A stretch of DNA of 64,000 nt from Strigamia acuminata (Eukaryota; Arthropoda; Chilopoda; Geophilomorpha; Linotaeniidae): the NCBI GenBank assembly GCA_949358305.1, contig CASHSZ010000016.1, positions 1 through 64,000 on the forward strand. Direction: 5' to 3'. Position numbers and translations under genes: made by a program. The notes below the pieces were generated by a model, which did no database searches, was not told the DNA's origin, and saw only the letters and a list, made by a program, of their open reading frames with translations. Below are positions 56,745 through 64,000 of the stretch, piece by piece. The stretch's first letter is position 1. Each line of letters opens with the position of its first letter.

Positions 56745-56757
56745 TGTTTCGAGCAAC
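56745..56757 (+). mobile_element. First 13 bp of a second TK-element LTR (split)
   Basis: TGTTTCGAGCAAC is the start of the 956-bp LTR type. The rest of this LTR continues at 62721 after a 5,959-bp insertion; the last four bases (CAAC) are the target duplication of that insertion. The upstream flank is satellite. Confidence 0.9.
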
Positions 56758-57518
56758 TGTTTCTAGCAATGCTTTGTGGCCGTGTGGCACTCTAGAAGAC
56801 AACAGAAAAAGCTTATAACAAATAAACCTACTTACTAGAACTTGTGATGAGCTCCAAAAGAGATGATGCATTGCAGGAGAAATCCTGCTTGAAATCCCTG
56901 CAAAGTGGCCTAATAAGTGTCTGGAAGAACTCACCACTAATATGCCAAATAACACATAAACAAACCGAATTTAATGTAAAGTTAATATCTATCAAAAGTA
57001 CACAGAAAAGAGAGGAGAAAATTACATATCTTAACCCTAGAAATCTACATAACAGTCACAGTGTAGTTGCTGCGCAACCTACAACAATTAGAGCAACGAG
57101 TGGCAACAATCACTCGCAAGAGGCGAATTGTCCCTCTAGTGACAAAATGATAAAGCGTATACAAGAAAATACACAGTTTCAAGTATAAAATCATTACAAA
57201 AGGCACAAAACCGTAATACATTAAGCCAAAGTGTTTCAAATAAATGAACTAACTTAGGAACTAACAGCAGCGACTCTTTGGACGAATCCAAGCAGTAAAA
57301 CTCCAAAGAATCAAAGGAAAAATACAAGATTACCTTAAGAAAGACAGCTTAAATCAGGTAAAACATAACTCCCACGTCACAAACTACACGAAATTCATTT
57401 AACATTTAGCCAAAACTTAAGCTGCACTATTAACTAAACACAAACTTAAATAATTGATCAATTCAAGCAAATCCGCTATTGCGATAGCAAAAAATCCATG
57501 TTGCGCGTGCTCGCAACA
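56758..57518 (-). repeat. 3' LTR of the nested element (761 bp)
   Basis: Plus-strand ends TGTTTCTAGCAATG and GCTCGCAACA; matches 61956-62716. Confidence 0.95.
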
Positions 57519-60500
57519 GCGTTGCCGGCCAAAGAAGAAGGGAAGGCAAGGCAGAAAACTGTTGAAGGAATTCCCCATCAAAACCAAGAGCACGGAAAGA
57601 AAAAGTATCGAAGCCAAGCTTGACTTTGTGAAAGTCGCGAAGGCAAAACCATAGACACTAAAAGAAACTTAGAACACGAGAGAAGAAAGAGAAGGGCCGT
57701 GCCATGATGACCTAGTCCAGACACCAAGGGGCTACGGCGTCGCCAATAGACACGTGGCGCACACGCAAGAACCTTCAGAAAATCCGACTGAACGGGTTTT
57801 CTAACCAAAACGACGTGAGAACATTGCGGGAGCTTGTCCGAAAACTCAGTCTGTCAACCCGTAGACAGACGCTTAAACTAAACGGAAACTAAAAAAGGGA
57901 GAACAGAAATCCTTGTCAGAGAGGAAAGGCGCTGGTCCAAAACAATCGTCCAACCAAACACCGAGGTTAGAAGTCTCAGAACCGAAAACTAAACGTCGTC
58001 GAAAAAAGGAAAACTGTCACAAAAACTCTTGATCGAGCATGGCCTCGCAAGGAACATGACATACATGAAGACTAGAAGAAACTTGAAACGCAAAAAAGAA
58101 CAAACTTGAGACACGGCAGACTTCACCGCCTCGTTGTCCTCGAGCCAGCGCTCAAGTGGCAACGTGCCACGGAAACCTCCGTCCGCACGAAAACACGAGC
58201 TGCGAACTCAAACTTAATAAACTATTAAGGACGACCCTTTTCTAGAAAACAAGAAAAATGCAAAATAAGGGAATGAATGCGTTGACCCAGACCTATCGTC
58301 TGACCAACCACCCAGCATTCGTACGAAGAACTAGAAAATGCCGTCAAGACCTAGGCACCACTCTTTTGCAAAGAGTGACCAACTAACAACTTACCCAAAG
58401 CCATGACCACCTAGCTAACATGATCACGCCAGAAAGAGGAAAAAGAGAACGAGAAGGCATGAAGCTCAGGCAATGCGAACCATTCGCAGCAACTGCCACG
58501 CAAAGGCGTTGACCGCACCCTGACTTGACATGAACCCACGAAACCGCTAAGAGCAGAGAATAAAGAAAAAAGGAAAGACTTAGTCAGGTGACTGTGTAAA
58601 CCATCTGCGACCTCTTGTCCACAGCGACAAGGAAACACGCGCACGCTGACCCATCAACCACAACTTTATCTAACTAACAAGAGAAAAACGGTTCAATTAT
58701 CTAAACAGAACGAGCACGTTCCGTGCAAATAAATACCGGCTAAAACGTCAATATTATCACTAAAGCTATTGGCCAAGTATGGCCTCACAAAGGAAACTAG
58801 CAAACCGGAACTGTGAAAACCAGCAAGAATTCCAAAACACTAAACTTTCTGCTTTTTTTTTTCGAAGAGGGAACAAGTCCGTACCCAAATAATCAATCCA
58901 TTTCCTCCCCACGAGAAAAGAAAGGAAAGGGACCTGCTTCTTTTTGAAGATCAACAGGTGTCATATGATACTGAAAAACGTTGGAAGCAGTGCAACTGCA
59001 ACCAAATGAAGCGAAGCTACACTTCCTTCACGAAAACTAATCACGTCGTTGAAAAGAAATTAAAACCGGTGGCTTTCTTTCAACCGAGCTGCGCTTTACG
59101 AATGCGCCTTGAACAAAGAGGTACCCGATGGACATCGCGTCCGCACTCGGGCCACCGTGTAGCCTGTTGTGAGCAGACTACCACGAAGACTGAAACTTCT
59201 TTAACCGAGGGGGGAAATAGAAACTAGATCTAGTTAAAACCCCATGCTCCAATAAGGAGGCTACCGTATGAACGCTTGGCCCACCCCGAGTCGGAACCAA
59301 TATGATTGAACCGAGAAACGAGAGAAGAGGGAGGGTTGCTTGACGTCCCTGATTGCGAGGGGCGTCACACATAGACATGAGCACAAGGACTTGCCAGTTG
59401 CCAACCGCATTCCTGGAACCGGTAAGCAACTGCAAGTCGACAATTGACTCGCTCACACACCCATTGACGACATCTTCAATCAGCAAGCCGACTTCCGGAA
59501 ATCGCCACTCTACTGAAAGCACGTGTCGTCCAATGGCTAAAACGTGTTGCCGAGTGCCGGCGCCAAAAAGGCCGCACACACACGTCCTTCGACCCATCCT
59601 AGAGTGGGCTCCCTGCCTAGTGCATGTCTGCCTCACTGCAGAGCTAGGGATGAAAGACTAACAACAACTACTCAGTCGCGGGAAGCCAACGTAGAAATAG
59701 GGGCCGCCAAGAGGCGCAGGGACATTGTCTCGGACACGACATCTAACAGAGTATGGCAGTGCAAACCTGCCCTCTGAAACACATCGAATGGCAGTCCTTG
59801 CTGTGCACAGCAAGAACGACCATCCAAAACAAGTACCTATACCCTAACGCCACGCTAGCTAGCCACAACCCAAAAATAGCAAGCAAGCTATTTCCTAAAC
59901 GAATAAGCTAAAATGTCCAAATTCTAAGGTTGCCCCAAAGAATTAGAATAACTAAACTTCCTTTTTTTTTAAACGATAAAAGGCGAGACTAATCACTAAT
60001 GAAGACTCATGAAACGCTACGGACGTTTCCACGAAGAGACAGCGAAAATGCAGAACGTACATCACCAGCGGTAGACACTGGGTGTAGCGGTCAACAACAG
60101 AAACTGGACTTGCCCAGTGGGCGGTGCGGATCGGCTGCTCTAAACTTCCAGCACCGACAGAAGTCACACGCCTTTCTAAATCCAAACCCACTTGCAAACA
60201 AGTCGTAACACAATCTAACCGAACAGAAAATTTGACGGACAGATAAGAACCGACTGACCTCACGGGCCAGCGCTCGCTCAGCTTGACATGAGCAGCAAAA
60301 GAACGAATCTCGTTCTAAAAACAAGAAACGTTCTAAAAACACACGAATACAAACGGGTGTGCCCTCTCCCGAAGCGGAGAGGTGACCGACACCAGATCTC
60401 ACGAGGAAACTCGTGCAACACACGAAAGACATTGGACACAAAACGTAAAGACCAGAGGTCGTCCACATTCCAAACACAAGAGCAGGCTCACATGACGAGA

Positions 60501-61283
60501 AGAAGCTAGATCACTCAAGGACCCCCCTGACCGCCGCTCTGATAGGCGGGAAGGACGAGAAGAGGGAACTGGTTGGCCCACAATAGCTAGTAATTTAACT
60601 TTAGCGTAGGGCAGAAAGCTAAAAGCGGGAGTTAATCGACCCCAAGCTGACGACTAACTGGCCAACACCACTAAAAATCTGCAAATGTGACGACGCTCCT
60701 GTCAGTAAGCCTAAAAAAACTCTCAAAGAGTTTACACGTAACAAGGGAAAAACCCTGGGAAATTACAAGAACTCAAGACCAAAGAGCTTATTGTATAATA
60801 AGTTGGCGATTTCAAATTAAAAGGGAGTGGATTAAAGAAAATTCAAATACAACTAACTACCGTATGCACGGATTGGGCCGAAAATTCTCAATAAAACGTG
60901 TGCAAGCTACTTAAAAAACCGCAGGTCTAACTGTAGACAATTAAAGACAGGAACTCCCTAATTAATTTCCGACAAAAAAGCCAATAAATTCATATAAGCT
61001 ACTCTTTAGTATCTTTAACAAGAAACTCATGACATTAATACTAGAAAACGCATTCGAGGAGGACAAAAACAGAAGTTTAGAGTTTAAGGGGACTCCAAAC
61101 AAGGCGCAAATAGGCGTGGAAACTAGCTACACTTGCACAACGACGTATGCAGAAGCATGAAACAGAACTAACGCCCCAAAACTCCCAAAACAACCAGAAT
61201 ATCCCCCAAAAACCTTAAAATTAACATTTGATGAAAACGAGAAAATATAATCGACAAAAAAAACAAAATCTTCATTGCCGACT
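57519..61283. other. Interior of the nested element, no recognised gene
   Basis: Largest frames are 152 aa (59636-59178, minus) and 128 aa (60477-60091, minus), both without recognisable motifs and rich in frame overlap. On the coding strand the bases next to the 3' LTR are pyrimidine-rich, then GGCCGGCAACGC. Confidence 0.6.
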
Positions 61284-61892
61284 CTAGTACATTGCGTTGT
61301 GTTTAACTGGCGGTCGACTGACGCTTGAAGAGTGACTCTTCCAAACTCGGTGACCATTCTGTGTGCGCTGACGGCACGAATCTCTTTGCTGGATCGTCCA
61401 TTCTGCCTGAGAAAACTGGCTCTGCTGAAGACGAAACAACTCGACTGGAATCTTGACCGCGTCGCTTGTGAGACGGCGCACGTCTGTGTGGACACAGCCT
61501 CGTTCTGTACAACTAGCTGGGCACACGAAAACTCGGAAAATCTTTGCAAAACTCTCTTGACCGACGATCCCGATGTGATTGCTATCGACGATCAGACCAA
61601 TGGCGTCCCGCTTTATTAACGACACCAAACCACGTGCTGTGCTGACGACGCCGATGACGCACGGAACTGCCCAGCTCAAAACGTTGAGGCATCTGCATTC
61701 CGCCATGCAACGCACTCGCACTGGACTTACTGGATGTTCCTGAAACAAATATCGCCATTCTTTGTGGCGATTCCCGATGTGTGTGGCAGCCACACTTGCT
61801 GCGCTTGTGGCACACGACATGGTGGACGTAACACAGTCCACGCAACTCTTGATGCAATCGTTGATCTTGAAAATGGCGCCCGTTTCGGCCAT
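61284..61892 (-). CDS. First ORF after the nested element's leader, about 202 aa, unknown
   Basis: An ATG in good context (AAAATGGCC) 63 bp after the 5' LTR opens 202 codons beginning MAETGAIFKINDC. Position is where gag would start, but no zinc knuckle or capsid motif is seen. There are many Cys residues (IKSCVDCVTSTMSC) and one hydrophobic stretch (LNVLSWAVPCVIGVVS). It may be a remnant, a novel small protein, or chance. Confidence 0.3.
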   Translation of the reverse strand: MAETGAIFKINDCIKSCVDCVTSTMSCATSAASVAATHIGNRHKEWRYLFQEHPVSPVRVRCMAECRCLNVLSWAVPCVIGVVSTARGLVSLIKRDAIGLIVDSNHIGIVGQESFAKIFRVFVCPASCTERGCVHTDVRRLTSDAVKIPVELFRLQQSQFSQAEWTIQQRDSCRQRTQNGHRVWKSHSSSVSRPPVKHNAMY

Positions 61893-61955
61893 TTTCGAAC
61901 TCACGGCAACTACGCATCTGGTTTGCATCCTGGTCAAGCAAAACGGCACCAAAAA

Positions 61956-62716
61956 TGTTTCTAGCAATGCTTTGTGGCCGTGTGGCACTCTAGAAGACAA
62001 CAGAAAAAGCTTATAACAAATAAACCTACTTACTAGAACTTGTGATGAGCTCCAAAAGAGATGATGCATTGCAGGAGAAATCCTGCTTGAAATCCCTGCA
62101 AAGTGGCCTAATAAGTGTCTGGAAGAACTCACCACTAATATGCCAAATAACACATAAACAAACCGAATTTAATGTAAAGTTAATATCTATCAAAAGTACA
62201 CAGAAAAGAGAGGAGAAAATTACATATCTTAACCCTAGAAATCTACATAACAGTCACAGTGTAGTTGCTGCGCAACCTACAACAATTAGAGCAACGAGTG
62301 GCAACAATCACTCGCAAGAGGCGAATTGTCCCTCTAGTGACAAAATGATAAAGCGTATACAAGAAAATACACAGTTTCAAGTATAAAATCATTACAAAAG
62401 GCACAAAACCGTAATACATTAAGCCAAAGTGTTTCAAATAAATGAACTAACTTAGGAACTAACAGCAGCGACTCTTTGGACGAATCCAAGCAGTAAAACT
62501 CCAAAGAATCAAAGGAAAAATACAAGATTACCTTAAGAAAGACAGCTTAAATCAGGTAAAACATAACTCCCACGTCACAAACTACACGAAATTCATTTAA
62601 CATTTAGCCAAAACTTAAGCTGCACTATTAACTAAACACAAACTTAAATAATTGATCAATTCAAGCAAATCCGCTATTGCGATAGCAAAAAATCCATGTT
62701 GCGCGTGCTCGCAACA
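61956..62716 (-). repeat. 5' LTR of the nested element (761 bp)
   Basis: Matches 56758-57518 over its full length by eye. Confidence 0.95.
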
Positions 62717-64000
62717 CAACAGAAAGGAGGAAAGAGAGACCACAACTGCTCGTCAATTTGATAGTAGTTTGATTTTATGTGTTCGAAAATGTAAAGAAGA
62801 GTTACTAATTTCGGTCTTATAATTGTATTATTTATTTAGCAAATATCTAATCTTTTTCTGTTGTAATAGGAATTTTACATGTCTTTTTTTGTGTGCCAAT
62901 TTTCAGTAAAGACAATGTTTGTTAGGTATTTTATCTCTTAGAATGACAAGGTCAAGGTTTAGGAATTTTTAGTCTTGTTTTCCAATGTTTTCATGTTATG
63001 TTTACCTATTTCTAAGTCTTGTCCTGTTCCCAGTTCAGTTGTGAAGGCGGAATGACGGGTTTGAAGCATCTGAGTTGCTTTAAAGGTGCATTGGAAAAGA
63101 AGGAATTGTTAATTTTGTAATGGATTGCAATTAATGCATTTTTACAGTGTATTTGACTTGCTTTAGATGCGTTATTTGCATATTTAGTTAAGTTTATTCC
63201 TATTCTATTTGTTATAATTCTTTCCAATGATTTCTGTTAATTTTAGTTGATTTTATCTCTATTATGAGGCACAATGCAAGCTTTAACTTATGTTATTTAG
63301 AAATTTAGTCACTAGGTGCCTCATGAATTTGTTGTTGCTATAGAATTGTTGTTGTTATGAAGTTGTTACACTCTTGTTATGAAGAATTAGATGTAGTTAA
63401 GTTGAATTTGCCTCCATGTTAATGTTTTGAAATGATTAAAAGCATTATCTGGATTTTTCTACACAAAGGTTTATTTTATTCAACATCCAACATGTGTGAG
63501 TAGGGAGATTTAACCCCAAACTCCCTGGAGCAGCTCCCCACAAGATCCAGTGCAGAAACTCAAGTCAACTCATTTCTCCTCTCAGTATAGGCCTATGGGA
63601 AATTTGCCAAGAATTCCCCATCGCGTTACAACTCGTCGCATCACGGCAGTGGCGAGTTGCAACATTTTTGGTACCGTGACCCAAGGATTTTGTTGTTGCC
63701 AACCAGGATTTTCGTCCAGTTCTTCCAGTGGATTTCAGTGCACGTCATTGCATTTTTAGCCAGGTGTGTGACGTCGATTTCACGGTGATTTGCGTGTGTG
63801 TTCCCGACTTCACAGTGAGGCAGTGTGTGGCATCTAGTTCGCAGTAAGCAGTGTGTGGTGCCGATTTTCGTGGTGTGAAGTGTGTGACAACACGTTTTTC
63901 GATTTTTCTCTACTGGATTATTGTCGCCATTTGCGACAGAAGTGTGTTTGTGCTGTGTCATCCTTCGCAGTCGTCAGGGAGTTGATTCGTCAGTGGATTT
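62717..64000 (+). mobile_element. Second TK-element copy: rest of the 5' LTR and leader (runs off the window)
   Basis: After the CAAC target duplication the LTR continues from 62721 to 63664 (957 bp in total with the 13-bp start). The primer-binding region TTTTTGGTACCGTGACCC is at 63665-63682, followed by the same leader as in the first element. A few substitutions and one extra base distinguish its LTR from the first element. The gag-TK frame would lie beyond 64000. Confidence 0.92.

Larger units (their letters stand above)
56758..62716 (-). mobile_element. Nested LTR retrotransposon without recognisable gag/pol (BEL-like leader)
   Basis: 5,959 bp with 761-bp LTRs (56758-57518 and 61956-62716), TG...CA ends and target duplication CAAC (56754-56757, 62717-62720). 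On the minus strand the leader after the LTR is TTTTTGGTGCCGTTTTGC, similar to that of the TK element, which gives the orientation. The interior (57519-61955) has no Gag, protease, RT or integrase motif in any frame; its largest unexplained frame is 152 aa. The LTRs look identical, so it is a young, non-autonomous element. Confidence 0.88.

Noticed and set aside
59178-59636. 152-codon frame in the nested element
   Set aside because: No recognisable motif, poor start context and several overlapping frames; kept only as interior description.

Overview
The window reads as metazoan, most likely arthropod, genomic DNA. The grounds are GT-AG introns of about 60-500 bp, AATAAA signals, long microsatellites, tRNA-derived SINE-like pieces, a 140-bp satellite array, and LTR elements of the BEL/Pao type, a superfamily confined to animals. 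There is no sign of bacterial gene organisation. All gene models below were built by eye from reading frame, splice sites and paralogue comparison; none has transcript support.

Bases 1-32.7 kb are CpG-rich and hold small, mostly spliced genes on both strands, separated by decayed dispersed repeats. Recognisable genes are: a thymidine kinase (19.8-20.3 kb, minus); two paralogous two-zinc-finger genes (0.4-1.7 kb and 27.1-27.7 kb, minus); an acidic repeat protein (2.0-4.7 kb, minus); three basic/Ser-Pro plus acidic/coiled-coil genes sharing one phase-0 intron (11.1, 16.6 and 26.0 kb); two genes with the same 50-nt first coding exon followed by repeated 78-nt phase-2 exons (18.6 kb plus, 24.0 kb minus); and a retropepsin-like gene whose active-site motif is lost (14.0 kb). 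The spaces between them contain at least 13 copies of a conserved GC-rich hairpin module, six copies of a UUCG-capped hairpin next to (TTTA)n or T-rich tails, local tandem duplications (one with an offset of exactly 1,000 bp), a foldback element and microsatellites.

From 32.75 kb to 56.74 kb the sequence is a satellite (140-bp and 146/147-bp monomers, with higher-order duplications), interrupted at 42,949-49,111 by a complete LTR element (956-bp LTRs, 4-bp target duplication GTCT). This element codes on the minus strand for one 995-aa protein: BEL/Pao Gag, zinc knuckles and the start of the aspartic protease, then, in the same frame, a complete thymidine kinase where reverse transcriptase would be expected. 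No RT, RNase H or integrase is present. This TK-carrying retroelement is the main discovery of the window.

A second copy of the same family, opposite in orientation, begins at 56,745. After 13 bp its LTR is split by a different BEL-like LTR element (56,758-62,716, 761-bp LTRs, target duplication CAAC) that has no recognisable gag or pol. The first element resumes at 62,717 and runs off the window end. The order of events is therefore satellite, then TK element, then the 761-bp-LTR element. Both LTR families lack their own polymerase here and must rely on enzymes supplied elsewhere if they are mobile.
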